NCBI GenBank assembly: GCA_023078555.1
Contig: CM041201.1
Location: 8,501,172-8,565,171, forward strand
Source: Ulva prolifera
Taxonomy: Eukaryota; Chlorophyta; Ulvophyceae; Ulvales; Ulvaceae
Direction of reading: 5' to 3'
DNA length: 64,000 bases
Shown here: piece after piece, positions 35,801-46,985 of the stretch
Position numbering within the stretch: the stretch's first letter is position 1
How the letters are laid out: each line of letters begins with the position of its first letter
Position numbers and translations under genes: made by a program
The notes under the pieces: model-generated
The model's input: only the letters and a program-made list of their open reading frames with translations
Databases searched by the model: none
What the model was told of the DNA's origin: nothing

Positions 35801-36817
35801 CAACATAGTTGACTGATGCATGCATACAAGCGGGTTGATGTGTGCATGCTGCACAGTCAGAGACACATGTGTGTAGTTTAGGTTGGCAGGGGCTCTGGTT
35901 TCTGCTTCAGAATGGTTTTCGGATCTGCCTTTGCTGCTGACACTGCTATGCTACGTCCTTCCAGGGATCTTTCTTGTGTGATCAAGCACCTTGGTGTCTT
36001 TGTCGGGGTTGTCTTTGATTTGGGTTGTTTTATTGGAAAGGTTGGGTTTTCACTGCAACAATGCATGCTGAAACCCCTCACAATTCTGCTGTCATTCCAT
36101 GCAAGCTGCCACATCTCAAGCAGCCCACTTCGCTGAAGTGACTGGCATATCATGGCAGATGTGCATTCTCTCAATGCAGACGCAGGCTCATAGGATCTGT
36201 CACTATTTCCGGTTTGTGCGCTGCAGGCAGGAAGGAATCTACCAGACGTAGTCCCTCTTGTTTGGCAGGGCATGCTGTCATTCGGGGGCTCGGCAGCGCT
36301 GGACGAAATGTTTGGCGCACACAACAGTGCTGCAAAGGGCTACTGCAAGGCTGCTCTGCTTGCAGAGTTGCTGCAGCGGCAGGCTGCACGACCGTGGGAG
36401 TCTGCGGAACGCACCAGTGCAACCACCTCAGCGACCGCCCCAGCCTCCAGTCGAGCATGCTCTGGCAGCATGCAACCCTCAGGCAGGGCTCGTTCTGGTG
36501 GGGCAGCTGCGGAGGACACTGCACGTGGTCATGAGGCAGGTGCTGAGGCTGTGTGTGCCTCTGGAACAGATTCACCAGCCCCAGAAGAGGGGTGCTCGGG
36601 TTGGGAGGCCGAAGAGAGCGGCCCCGGCAGTGGCACATGTGGTGATGACACCTGTGATGAGCTGCTGGTGGATGCTCTGCAGCACCAGGGGGAGCGGTCC
36701 AGCACGAGTGGGACTGTGCACGGGTGGGACTGTGACCTGGATTTAGAACAGCAGAGGCTGTTGCGAGAATATAGAGAAACGATCGCTAGGCGCCACTCGC
36801 AGTGTGCACACCGATGA
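32882..36817 (+). CDS. ATG1: ATG1/ULK-type autophagy serine/threonine kinase
   Basis: Exons 32882-32972, 33202-33371, 33714-33905, 34007-34339, 34487-34739 and 34837-34989, then one from 35253 and a last one ending at 36817. The first six junctions are all in phase. The kinase reads LGKGSFATVYRARH (Gly loop), LAAIKAIG (Lys), VLEYCDGGDLADFL, HRDLKPGNILL, ADFGFARAL, GSPLYMAPEVL and SDLWSVGVMMFEML, closest to ATG1/ULK. After the kinase an acidic patch leads into YVIL, a candidate ATG8-interacting motif. The C-terminal half (DWKLVNSSPAAAIKL, CSILDRLLLHLAP, GYCKAALLAELLQ, LLREYRETIARR) resembles the ATG13-binding helical region of ATG1. ATG1 starts autophagosome formation. If the last exons were a separate gene, it would need its own start, and I see none. 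Confidence 0.87.
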
Positions 36818-36892
36818 CAACAGCGAATGGACCTTTTGCGAGCTGACCTTGGAGCGGATTCGGAGAATAAGACATGGTCGCGTGTGTATTTG

Positions 36893-36920
36893 ATTGTGTG
36901 TGCGTGTGTGTGTTTGTGTG
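36893..36920. repeat. TG-rich microsatellite
   Basis: Imperfect (TG)n run in the 3' flank of the ATG1-type gene. Confidence 0.8.
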
Positions 36921-37617
36921 AAGAGCAGTCGTGCTTTTCAGGCTGTACCCTGGCTTGTCTTTTGTGTTGAAGTAGATGAGCTTATGTTGCTCAAGTCAGG
37001 CCTGAAGTTATTCAGCACGGAACAACAGTAAATGCAGTTTTACTCGTATGTGTGCCGACCAGATCGAGCTGTCAAAGACTTTACATTGTGGAGTCACTCC
37101 ACGCCTGTGTACGTTGGTGTGCAGGGCTAGGCGATTTTGATAGCGACGGCACTGAGAGACAGCTGTGTTCCTAATGCCTTCGCATACACGATGCCGCAAT
37201 GCAGCATTCGGACGGATGGCCATCTGGAAGATGTGTCATGATGTGCTCGCCCCAATGGAATTCCACATTGTGATCTGTGCTTTGTGACCGGAGCAAGTTT
37301 AAACCAGGGTACCCACGGCTGAGCCACATCACCCAGCTGCCAATGTCCCGGTAACCATGTGCCTGATCATGGTGTCGTCAGGCCTGTCATGCTTGGTGTT
37401 TGTGCAAGCCTCCATTAGGCGTAATGCTTTGCTGCGCATTATCGGGTATCATATATATTTGCCTGAGGTACATGGACTGCAGCATGGTATGCTAGGCATG
37501 TGGACAGGATGCACAGGTGTTGTTGCGAGCTCGGAAGCTATTTCGTAGCAGTAGAGCTGCATGTACATTTGTGCACGTTCTGGGACGGACCGCTCGAGGC
37601 TGCAGTGGTGCAGTCTT
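36921..37617. other. Intergenic region, nothing supported
   Basis: About 0.7 kb between the ATG1-type gene and the next gene model. Only short frames without recognisable features. Confidence 0.4.
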
Positions 37618-37683
37618 CGCCTGGCTAAGGGGATAGCGCTAGCGCTTACTCACCGGCTTCCCAAGTTCTCCTAGCCAGGGCGG
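37618..37683. repeat. Imperfect inverted repeat able to form a hairpin
   Basis: CGCCTGGCTAAGG (37618-37630) is nearly complementary to CCTAGCCAGGGCG (from 37670). The loop contains the 12-base palindrome AGCGCTAGCGCT (37635-37646). It lies about 100 bases upstream of the ATG of the next gene model. Confidence 0.7.
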
Positions 37684-37782
37684 CTGGTGAAACAGCCACC
37701 TCATTTCGCGGATGCAAGAGACGAAGCCACGGCTGAAAAGCTTGATGGCTTCAGCAGCCGCGTTGGCGGGTCCTCCGCAGCA

Positions 37783-38136
37783 ATGCCGACTGGCCACCAC
37801 CTAGGCGCCACATCAGCCGCAACACCCGAAGCCACGAACACTGTCAGCACTGCAACCGCGAATCTGCAAACAATTCGATCCACCGCATTGCACGCTGTGG
37901 CTGGATCTATAGAACAGCACACCGACGACCTTTTTGGGATTCTTCATCGTAAGTAGTCTGCATCAAGACGTCAGTTTTATTCCGCCATCAGCACCTTAGG
38001 AACACCGCGCTTGAACTGTCACACACCCATTACTTCAAAGGCAGTCATCGAAGGTTCGCGCGAAGTCTTCTTCAAGCAGCTTAGTAGCCTGGTTTTACGC
38101 CATATCGCAGCAACGGAATCAAAGCCACGCCGGCAG
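37783..38136 (+). CDS. Hypothetical protein, 5' exons (3' end unresolved)
   Basis: Exon 37783-37948 (ATG in the context GCAATGCC; donor GTAAGT) joins exon 38045-38136 in phase (acceptor GGCAG; donor GTGTGT). Together they give about 86 residues: a Thr/Ala-rich start (GHHLGATSAATPEATNTVST), then a helical region HAVAGSIEQHTDDLFGIL and EGSREVFFKQLSSLVLRHIA. The gene probably continues: the plus-strand frame about 38440-38690 (with NVLRYSRTNILPHLVDRRR and DVHAVLWEVLGAVEQRY) looks coding, but I could not connect it in phase. No family recognised. Confidence 0.45.
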
Positions 38137-39610
38137 GTGTGTCATCAGTCCTTGGCAGTGGCCATGCAACACGCTCGTAGTATACAGGCTACGGCGACCA
38201 CGACGATCCTTCGAGTACTGATTTTCTGTTTTACATTCGGTGGCGTATCTAGTAGCCTTGTGTTTCTTCGCTGTACTCCGACTGGTTGACCGGTGTCTTC
38301 GTGTCTAGGATGCGTGCGTTGAGCACGCACAAGATTAAGCCGCCAAGAACTCAGTTTTGTCGCTCCTTCTCGATGTTTGTGTTGGTCACAGTGTACACAT
38401 ATACTTTCAATGTTGTTCTGGATGTGGTGGCATTGTCGTTCAGTGCCTGGCGCACTCTACAGCGCTGACGTGCTCGTGGCGAACGTTCTTCGTTATTCGC
38501 GCACCAACATCCTGCCGCACCTCGTAGATCGACGCCGTTATCTGTCGATAATCTGTCGATATGTAGCAGCACTGTGTGAATCCTTACACTTCTCGGTGAT
38601 TGCAACCGATGTTCATGCGGTTCTGTGGGAAGTGTTGGGTGCGGTGGAGCAACGCTATATGGTGCCCTCGCCCTGCACGCGCGCGAGGTCCAATCAAGGC
38701 AACACAAGTGACTGCAGCACTCCGATGTGCTGTCCCCATGATTGTGACCGTCAAAAGCATTGCTCCATGCCTTTCACAGTATCACGTAAGTACAGGTACT
38801 CGAAATGTCGGATCACAGTGACAGCTGAATCTGCATTTCCGCGACGCCTCAGTCATCGAACCTTTGTAGCGGCTCTGTCATGCGATCCCGAATCAGCAGA
38901 GCAGTAGTGTTGCTGCCGTTTATGAGCTGAGCAGCGACATGCGAATGTGTTAGAGCGGGATTGTCTGGAGAAAGATGCACATCCGAAGCATTTCCTGCAC
39001 GCCGGACTGACCAATAGCCGCATAGATTATGGATGTCAACTGCCATGTTGCTGATGCAAACTTGATGCCGGCCCTTGTGCATATCGCATGAATATGATCG
39101 CCCGATCGACTGAGTCTGACCCACGCGAGCGTTCAAATACCCCCAGTTGCACGGCATGCTATGCACGCAAAAGCATCTTACGCAAAACTATCGGGGACAG
39201 CACACAATCTAGTCTCAGTTCGAGCGCACTCAGGTTGTGTCACCCTGGCCTCAGAACTTGCTTTCAGTCGTGTACACAGGTAGCCCGATGCAGTGCAACA
39301 TTGTCCATGACACTTGCCCAGAAAACTTGCCCCTTCGCCAGCGTGCGAGAGCGAGCGTTCCTGCCACCTACGGACAGGGCCTGGGCCGGGCATCACGCAA
39401 TGCCTGGCTGCTGCCACCCCTGCTTCCCGAACAGGAGAGTGTTCTGGCTGTGCATTGGAGCTGTCAGGCCTTTGCTGAATCCACTGAAGAATTCTCCGCC
39501 ACCTGGTCCTGCAAGGCGTAGATCCATGGACTTGGAGCTGCGCCACAGGAGCTCCATCCAGAGGTGCACGCCCGCACAGATCCTCAGCACCTCACATCTT
39601 CACATCCACC
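38137..39610. other. Region with unresolved exons and the CDPK-like promoter
   Basis: Likely holds the rest of the preceding gene (a protein-like plus frame near 38440-38690) and then about 0.7 kb of upstream sequence of the CDPK-like gene. Frames at 38849-39166 (minus) and 39088-39636 (plus) have no domain features. Confidence 0.35.
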
Positions 39611-42369
39611 ATGTGCAGATCCGGCATGGCGCCTAGTGTAAAGAGCGTTGGCCTCAACGTGCCAGCGGCTCTCCCTCGGACCTCCGGCATGTCCAGCCCC
39701 CGCAGCCGCATGGCGTCACACCCTGTCGAGGCGGGGCCAGAAGTAGAGGACTCGCGCGTGCGCGGCCGCACCGCGGCGCGCGACGCCTGCCATGCCGCGG
39801 CCGTGCAGGACCGCCATCGGGACCTCACCTCAGCCCCGACCTCTCCGGCAGGCTCCCATGGTACGCACACCTCCTTGCCTCGTCGCTCCCCGGCCAGCAG
39901 AACTCTCAGCATGCCATGCCACGTCAGGCCGCACATCCACAAATTGCTGCACGCAAACTCACATTCCCACCAATGACGCACCTTAAGCACAGCAGGGGCA
40001 CAGCCGATATGCAGTCCTGATGAAGCACCTGCATGCATGCAGAGCGCGGGCAGCTGGGCTTCCGCACGAACCTGGAGGAGCTGTATGACGTCGTTAAGGA
40101 GGTCGGCCGTGGCGCCCACGGCATCGTCGCGCAGGTGGAGCACAAGGCCTCCGGGCGCATGTTTGCCTGCAAGACGATTCCCAAGGCGCCGACGCCGGGG
40201 CTGACGCCCGACAAGCAGCAGGAGCACTTTGCGAACATCAAGCGCGAAGTCTTTGTAATGAAGGAGCTCAGCAGCTGCCTGAACGTTGCAAAGCTAGAGG
40301 AAGTGTTTGAGGATGCGACGCACGTCCACATCGTGCAGGAGCTCTGCCTGGGGGGGGAACTCGAGCACAGCATCGGCCGCACCCACTACTCAGAGCGCAC
40401 GGTACGCCTCCCGCCCTGACCTGACAACACTGCCACCACTGACCACTGTCTCCACCACCGCAGCTACCTGTGTCACTCTTTCGGCATGCAGATGCAGCAT
40501 CCCCGTTTCGCTCAATGACTGGGCACAGCCCGGCGATTTCCCGCTGGTCCGAGAGGGACGGCCTGCAACGGCAATGTAGCTGTCCACGTTGTCGGCTGCC
40601 TCTGGTGCCTGTGCGAGTGTGTGCCTGAACGCTCACGGCTGCAAGTGGTGTGTAGGTGGCATCGTACATGCGGGCCGTGCTCAAGACATTGGCGCAGTGC
40701 CACGTGCATAACATCCTGCACCGCGACATCAAGCCCGGAAACTTCATGCTTGTGAGCAAGGAGGAGGACGCGCGTATCAAGGCCATCGACTTTGGCCTTG
40801 CTGTGCCCTTCCAGGAGGGGGATGACCTCTCAGGACTCACCATGGAAGGCACCCCCTGGTGCGGCCTCCCCGTTCCCCGTGCCTGTTGCCAGTGCCTGGT
40901 GACTAGGCGTGGGCGCAACCGCCTTTGCTCCGTTGCCGTGCAGCTAGTTCCAGGGTGAAAGATCCCTTTTGTCATGTGGCATGAAGCATTCAGCAGAGGC
41001 TTGTGTCTGGAGACACACAGATTCGGCGTCTTGTTGAAGCAGAGCAAGATCAGAGCACCCTGGGTTTCATCGCACTCAGATTTGCACACCAGATGCCTCC
41101 TCCTGCTGCCCGAGCGGCTGCAGAGACAGTTGCGGTAGGTGTTGCGGGCAAAAAGTAATCAGGACCGTTGCATGCAGGTTCCTTGCGCCCGAGACGCTGT
41201 CCTCAAAGTGGTCGACCAAGGCCGACACCTGGGCAGCCGGCATCATGGCGCACCAGCTGCTCACCGGCCGCCTGCCGTTCAACGACAAGCGCAACCCACA
41301 CAATCCCGCCCTCTCCGCCGTGCTGCGCTCCATCCTCACCGACAAGCTCGACTTCAACCGCTCGTACTGGCAGGACATCAGCGAGGAGGGCCGCGACTTT
41401 GTCAAGTTGATGCTGACGCGGGACCCCGAGGCGCGGCCGTCGGCGATCGAGGCGCTTGCGCACCCGTGGCTGCAAGGTGACGTGAGCGACCGGCAGAAGG
41501 GCAAGCCGCTGTCCTTCCAGGTCGTACAGCGCGTGCAGCGCTTCGGCCGCAACAACCTGCTGCGGCGGTCGCTGCTGCACCTGATGGTGGCGGAGCTGAT
41601 GAAGGAGGAGGCGGCGCCGGGGGACGTGCCGTCGTGTCCGATCGACTCCAAGGGGCGGCCGGTGATGGACTCGCCCAATGCGCAGGCCGTGGTGAATGTA
41701 CTGAAGTACCTGAACCTGCAAGGCAAGGCGGAGGTGACTCTCCCGGAGCTTGCAAAGGGGCTGAAGAAGATGGGCCATCGCCTAGACGATGACGAGATCC
41801 TGAGGCTGATGCAGTCGATCGGCGGCGGGCAGGACACCGTGAGCCGCGCGACGGTCATCGCGAGTCAGATCGACTGGCAGTACCTGCAGCGCTTCCAGAA
41901 AGACCGGTGGCTGAAGATCGCGCAACGTGCGTTTGAGCACATAGACACGGACGCGGACGGGAAGGTGACGTCTGGGGAGCTCCTGCGCGCGCTCGAGAGC
42001 CACATTCCGGCAGATGAGCTGAATGAGCTGTACGGGGAGGCGGCTGGGGGGGCTGTGGGCATCCCTGCGGCGCGGGCGGGGCTGATGATGGGCCAGCCGG
42101 CGCGGCCGATGAGTTTCCGGAGCTTCATGACGCTGCTGCGCCAGCCGTCAGAGGACTCGCTGGACCTGTATGACGACCGTTATGAGGGCACGGTGGGGAC
42201 GATGGACGCATCGGGCAGTCGCGGCAGCCTTGCGGGGCGGCTCGGGCTCGGGGACGGGTCGTTCAAGGGCGGACATGACCTGGACTCGCTGCGGGAGGCG
42301 TCAGTGCACCACAAGGAGGGGACAAACCGTGGCCGTGACCTGGCGACGGTTTTTGAGAAGCCTGTATGA
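39611..42369 (+). CDS. CDPK-like calcium-dependent protein kinase with degenerate EF-hand region
   Basis: Exons 39611-39860, 40043-40401, 40656-40858 and 41178-42369 join in phase and give 667 residues. After about 85 low-complexity residues the kinase domain reads YDVVKEVGRGAHGIVAQVE, MFACKTIPK, VQELCLGGELEHSI, HRDIKPGNFML, IDFGLAVPF, GTPWFLAPETLS, DTWAAGIMAHQLLTGRLPF and a final HPWLQG. The region after the kinase matches the CDPK layout (junction, then paired EF-hands), but only one loop, DTDADGKVTSGE, has the canonical calcium ligands; the other positions are degenerate. There is no N-terminal Met-Gly myristoylation signal (it starts MCRSG). The last 80 residues are Gly/Ser/Asp-rich. The kinase is probably active; calcium control may be reduced. 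Confidence 0.9.
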
Positions 42370-43740
42370 TGGAGTCATGTACAAACAGTGGGAGTTGTGC
42401 AGGGCTTAAAGCAGGAGGTGGTGGTGTGTAGACCGGTGGGGCTGGGCTGGCTGCACATGTATGATGTGCACTCACGGCATGGAGTATTGCAGCCAGTCGG
42501 GTACAGGCAGCCGTTTGGCCAACACAATTGTAGGTCCATTAGTGTGCTAGCTATTGTAGGGCCGCCTGCGCGCAATGCCGTCGGCGAATGTGAAGCTAGC
42601 TTTGTTTGATGGGAGGTCAGCACACGCAGCAGATGTAACCCGTACAGTACCTTGTAGACAGTGCGCAGTCGTAGCTGTGCTGTGGAGCAGTGCCCTGCAG
42701 AAAATCTGGCTGAAACAATGTGCATACATTGAACAGGCCACATCATTACACTGTATCTGCTACGCCGACACCATCGTAAGCCCATTCCGGTATAGGCCCT
42801 CTACAGCCAGAACCAAGATATGCACACCATGCTTCGTTTAGATCTGTCACAAGCCCAACACACGTGCCTTCCTTCTGCTCCAGGAGCTGCACTCAACAGG
42901 TGGCCAAGGAGAATGGGGATTTGAGTGCACAGTAGGAGGCCTCGGGCCCAAAGCATTGCTGACTCACAAGCATTTGCCCAGAGAACAGGCTCGAAAACCC
43001 AGCCACCTGTCATCACCTTGCCGGAGAAACACCCCATGTGCAAGGATGAACACACGCATGAGATCCTCACAGCACAAGCCGCAAAACGGTCACAGTTCAT
43101 GTGATTTCATGTCTTGCTTTGTGAGAATTCGTAAGAGGATCCTCGAATGAGATACAGTAGGGAGCTAAGACACGTATTTGATAGCTGGGCTCGTGTGGTA
43201 TGCTGTTGCAGTGAAGCATGATACCTCATTCTGGCAGGAGCGATCAAGTTTATCTTGTCACCATGCACATGAACAACCCTCGCTCAAATAGCTCAAGTGA
43301 GCATTTTTATCTTCATGAAACCTCTTCACGACGGCCTACGAGTACAGTAGGCTGTGCAGTCAGGAAAAGGCGCACGGCATGTTTCAGCATCACACACATT
43401 TTGACACTGGGGTCGGGGTTCACTCATTGCACCATGGTCTTGCATGACCCACATGAGCAGCTAGCCTCTTCAGTGAGCATCACATAATGATCCCACAGCG
43501 ACAAATATGATGCGTTTTATGGAAACTTGTTCTCCATATCGATTTTGTACATGTTCTGTTCTCTACTCCTGCACCTGCTCCACTGTACACATTCTCTCCG
43601 CCCGTTGGCAGCCCAGTATACAACCATGACATTGCTGCCTCAGGTGAAGTCATTGGCTTGTTCTCAGGCACAACATTAATAGTGTTATAGTAGGGGAAAA
43701 TCATTCAACGATGTGCTCATTCCATGAACCAACATCACAA
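42370..43740. other. Long convergent intergenic region, nothing supported
   Basis: About 1.4 kb between the CDPK-like gene and the convergent small gene ending at 43741. A TGTAA at 42634-42638 could end the CDPK-like transcript. Frames here are short and biased to Cys, Ser and His. Confidence 0.45.
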
Positions 43741-44254
43741 TCATCGTCCGCTTTTGCCACCAGAATAGTAGCTAGAGCTATAGTTGCTGTTGCCACCAGA
43801 GTAGCCGTCTGCATTGAGGTTGACTTGACCGTACTGCTGCTGGTACTCCGAAGGACCACTATTCACATAGCTGGAGGCAGCCTCGTGGGATTTGAAGCTT
43901 TGATGTGAATTGCCACTGTAACCATCGACCTGAGCCTGTGCACTTGACCAGTCGCTGTAAACACCACTCTCGCGACCATTATGGACTGCGTAGTACCTGC
44001 AGCTGAGACAACAGCTGAAAGTTCCGTATAAACGCTCCTGGCGATTGTTCCGTTGCTCCAGTACAAGCACACAAACACAAATTGGCGTGCACCCTCAAAA
44101 ATGATCAACGGGTGGAACGTTGCCGAGACATGCTTCTTGTGTTCACGATCAAACGCTGGGGGGAGCCGGTGCAGGTGACTGGTGATTCTTGACTGGTCCA
44201 GCACCATGGATATTCTAGCGATGGAGAGTACATTTACAATCACCTATGGAGCAT
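43741..44254 (-). CDS. Small protein with RNase H1-type hybrid-binding domain
   Basis: Minus strand, exons 44244-44254 and 43741-43996, joined through a split Arg codon (donor GTGATT, acceptor GCTGCAG), give 88 residues. MLHR is followed directly by YYAVHNGRESGVYSDWSSA and VDGYSGNSHQSFKSHEAASSYV, the complete RNase H1 N-terminal hybrid-binding domain (also known as the caulimovirus viroplasmin domain). The aromatic and Lys residues of the family that contact RNA/DNA hybrids are present in part (YY, W, FK). The C-terminal 40 residues are rich in Ser, Tyr, Gly, Asn and Gln, like a low-complexity tail. No RNase H catalytic domain follows. The role is unknown; binding of RNA/DNA hybrids or double-stranded RNA is a fair guess from the domain. 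The 11-base first coding exon was placed by phase. Confidence 0.7.
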
Positions 44255-44466
44255 CGGCAAATTCAAGAATGTGGTGCTAGCCGGCAAACAAACGAACGTG
44301 CGACGCGTGCTGTGACCTCAGTTCAAACGGGTCGAGCTCGGCTTTCGACAGTCATGCAGAAGCACAGATGACAATACAGCCTAGAATTGTATCGACATAC
44401 AGTAGGCGGGACGGTGTGCGATCAACACATTATAGATAGCCTTGTTCCGACATAAGACCTTGGCGC

Positions 44467-44930
44467 TCAGCACGCAAATCGGACAGAGCGCCGAACCATT
44501 ACAGGCACCATAGGCGACTGACAGGTACATTCCCAGCTCCTTGGATCATTGGCATCCATGTGTCCAAGCCAAAGCACACCTGGGTCCTCCTTTACCCATG
44601 TTGTCAATCGCTTGAGACAATCCGTTGGGGTGAGAGCGATGGCCAGCACTGGATCAAAAATAGCGCGGGCAACAAAGTGGCCAAGGCTATGTGCGTCTAA
44701 ATTGCATCCCGCTGAGGTGGACGTTGCATACGTGCACATCCGGCCGTGGCACAATTTTTGAATCGGGCTATGGCGTCAGGGGCTCCGCTGCCCCGCTGTC
44801 TCGGAGAAGGTCAGCTATGGCACGCCGTGGCGGCGAGCACATACCCGGCATCACCGCGACGAGAAAATCACTGCCTTTGACCGGGGTGACCCTTTGGAAG
44901 TCCACTGAATCAAGCACTATTGTTTCCTGA
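44467..44930 (-). CDS. Hypothetical protein, candidate exons
   Basis: Two protein-like minus-strand segments: about 44770-44930 (contains VLDSVDFQRVTPVKGSDFLV, then RRAIADLLRDSG) and about 44530-44700 (contains NLDAHSLGHFVARAIFDPVL, then DCLKRLTTWVKEDPGVLWLG). Both read as mixed, helix-forming sequence unlike the shadow frames around them, but I could not fix the junction or the start. The gene would be divergent from eIF3m with almost no spacing. No family recognised. Confidence 0.3.
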
Positions 44931-45004
44931 TCGCTTGCCCTGTCGCGGATTTCACACCTGCCTCGATTTGTTCTTGTTCAGACCTGAGGCGCACTAGGCA
45001 GATC

Positions 45005-46628
45005 ATGTCGACCATCCTCGTTGAGACGGAGGAGGAGGAGCCATTTCCTGCCCTCATTCAATACGTAGCGAAGCAGCTTGACGACAAGGAAAATGCGGTA
45101 TGAATCACCGCTCAGCCATTCGCTGGTCCTCACGGCAAGACTGGGGATCATCATAAACGCGTCAATCACACCGACGGAAACGTTATTCTTGTGACTGATG
45201 TATAGGTGAAGACAGCCCTTGCGGATACACCGGGAAATAGGCTCGTGTCAGCTGCACAGACCTGCTTCCAGGACAACGACCTGAATGGGGTGGTGAATCT
45301 GGTTCTACCACACCTTGGACTGATAGTGTCAACCGCAGATGATCATGCACTGGAGACGGCATTCATTGTGCTTATTCAGCTGATCATTCGCGTTTCAGAC
45401 TCTGATGAATCAGCAGCAGGCAAGCTGTCTGACAAGCTCATGGACTTCCTTTCGTCCTCAACGCAAGAGAAGCCGCTGAACCGCTTGTCTGCTATGCTCG
45501 AGCTATTTAATTCGTGGCAGAGCCCGCAGTACCAGCACACCCTGCTGTTGCGCATTTTGGACTATGCGACCGAAGCTAAGATGAACCAGCTGGCTGCATC
45601 GATGCACAACAGAGCAGACCTCTGGCAGCGTGCTTGGGCTCTGGACGAGGGTCAGTCCATGGAGCTCTTCGAGCGGATAGCGCGGGTGCTGGATATGCAT
45701 CCCAGCCCGCTGCTGAAGAAGGAGGCGTTCTCATTGCAGACACGTGTGTTGCTGGCATGCCCATCATCTGACAAGCAGAAGATCAGTGCGTTGCAAGCTA
45801 CAGCCTGCAGTGCTGCACTGGCTTTCATTGGGAACCCTGGTCAGTTTAGCTGCGATGTCTTTCAGACCGCGCCTATCCAGGCGCTGCGGGGTGACAAGGA
45901 GCAGGGGGAGATCTTTGCGCTCCTGGAGATGCTCTTGCAAGGGAAGCTAGCAGACTATGATAGCAAACGTTTTGCTCCTTTATTGGCTCAAGCTCAGACC
46001 ACGGAGGAGGAGCTGCTGGACAAGGTACGACCGAGCACCCGGCAGCGAATGAGCCTACACCGAGGATCAGACGCTAGTTTACAGGGATAGTTATATGTGC
46101 GACAAGGCAGATAATCACCTGAGAGCATCCTGTGCGTTCTACTGCACTGATGAGTGACGGTCATGGCGTCAAGTGTGGCTCGTGCAGATGAGGTTGATGG
46201 CGTTGTTGGCAGTATGTAGCAGCAAGGAAGGGCAAGAAGTGAAGTTCACTGCAGTGGAGGAGGCATTGGCACTGGAGCCCGGGACAGCGGAGGGCTGGCT
46301 TGTGCAGGCCTTTGGGAAGCAATTGTTGGATGGGCGGATCAACCAGGTGCGCACAACTGTTTGGCCGTGCTTCTGCCATCCCTGTAAGTTTGATGCTAGC
46401 GGGCTTTTTGCCGATATGCCATATGTGCAAAGCACGACTGCTGTTTAGGTTGAAGAGTGCATCAGTGTTCGGCGATGCGAGCGTCGGGTGTTCGAGCCCG
46501 AAGATTGGAAGAAGTTGCTAGCTGACCTGGAGTTGTGGAAGGAAGGCCTCGACAGCATAGACGTGACCATGAAGGGTCAGAACTTGTTGACTCCAGGATT
46601 CGCAGTACAACCATGGTTGTCATCGTGA
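45005..46628 (+). CDS. EIF3M: Translation initiation factor eIF3 subunit M
   Basis: Exons 45005-45097, 45206-46024, 46188-46346 and 46449-46628, all phase 0, give 416 residues. The long second exon is an all-helical repeat region (LVLPHLGLIVSTADDHALETAF, FNSWQSPQYQHTLLLRILDY). The third, MRLMALLAVCSSKEGQEVKF followed by VEEALAL and GWLVQAFGKQLLDGRINQ, is the winged-helix part of the PCI domain. The fourth, VRRCERRVFEPEDWKKL then LELWKEGLDSI, is the eIF3m-type C-terminus. eIF3m is a core subunit of the eIF3 scaffold on the 40S ribosome. The acidic N-terminus (TEEEEPFPALIQYV) fits the family. The PCI protein CSN7 is an alternative, but the length and C-terminal helix favour eIF3m. Confidence 0.9.
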
Positions 46629-46650
46629 AGCCCGATTGCAGTAGAGGACA

Positions 46651-46655
46651 TGTAA
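46651..46655 (+). terminator. TGTAA polyadenylation signal (eIF3m)
   Basis: TGTAA 23 bases after the eIF3m stop codon. Confidence 0.5.
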
Positions 46656-46985
46656 ATGACTATTTGTACATGTGCTCCGTGGGAAGCACAACATATGCTA
46701 TTGATGACTGCTTCATCATGCATGATAGTCATCCTGCGTGCGCTGCAAATAGGAAAGTACCCCTTGGCAAGCGGTCGCTGTTCGCTGTCTTATGTCTTGC
46801 CGGGCAGGTATCGATTGGTGTTCTTTGACATGGACCTTTTTCTGTCTGATCTGGTGTAACAGGCTGCAGCGCGCCCGAGTCCCTCTCCGAACCTACAGGC
46901 GGAACAACGGCTACATTTACGTGATATTGCCACCGTCCTCATGTAAGGTCTGGGGCCTGTCAGAAACGATAGATGGAGCCAAAGC

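Noticed and set aside
37621..37678. tRNA-like hairpin with seven complementary end bases
   Set aside because: Only 58 bases, no TTCGA T-loop and no anticodon arm; treated as an inverted repeat.
41203..41858. Minus-strand frames of 191 and 260 codons
   Set aside because: Shadows of the last exon of the CDPK-like gene, caused by GC-rich codon bias.
43741..44070. Caulimovirus or retroelement insertion suggested by the viroplasmin-type domain
   Set aside because: No reverse transcriptase, protease, integrase or terminal repeats nearby; the domain is also part of cellular RNase H1 and sits in a short spliced gene.
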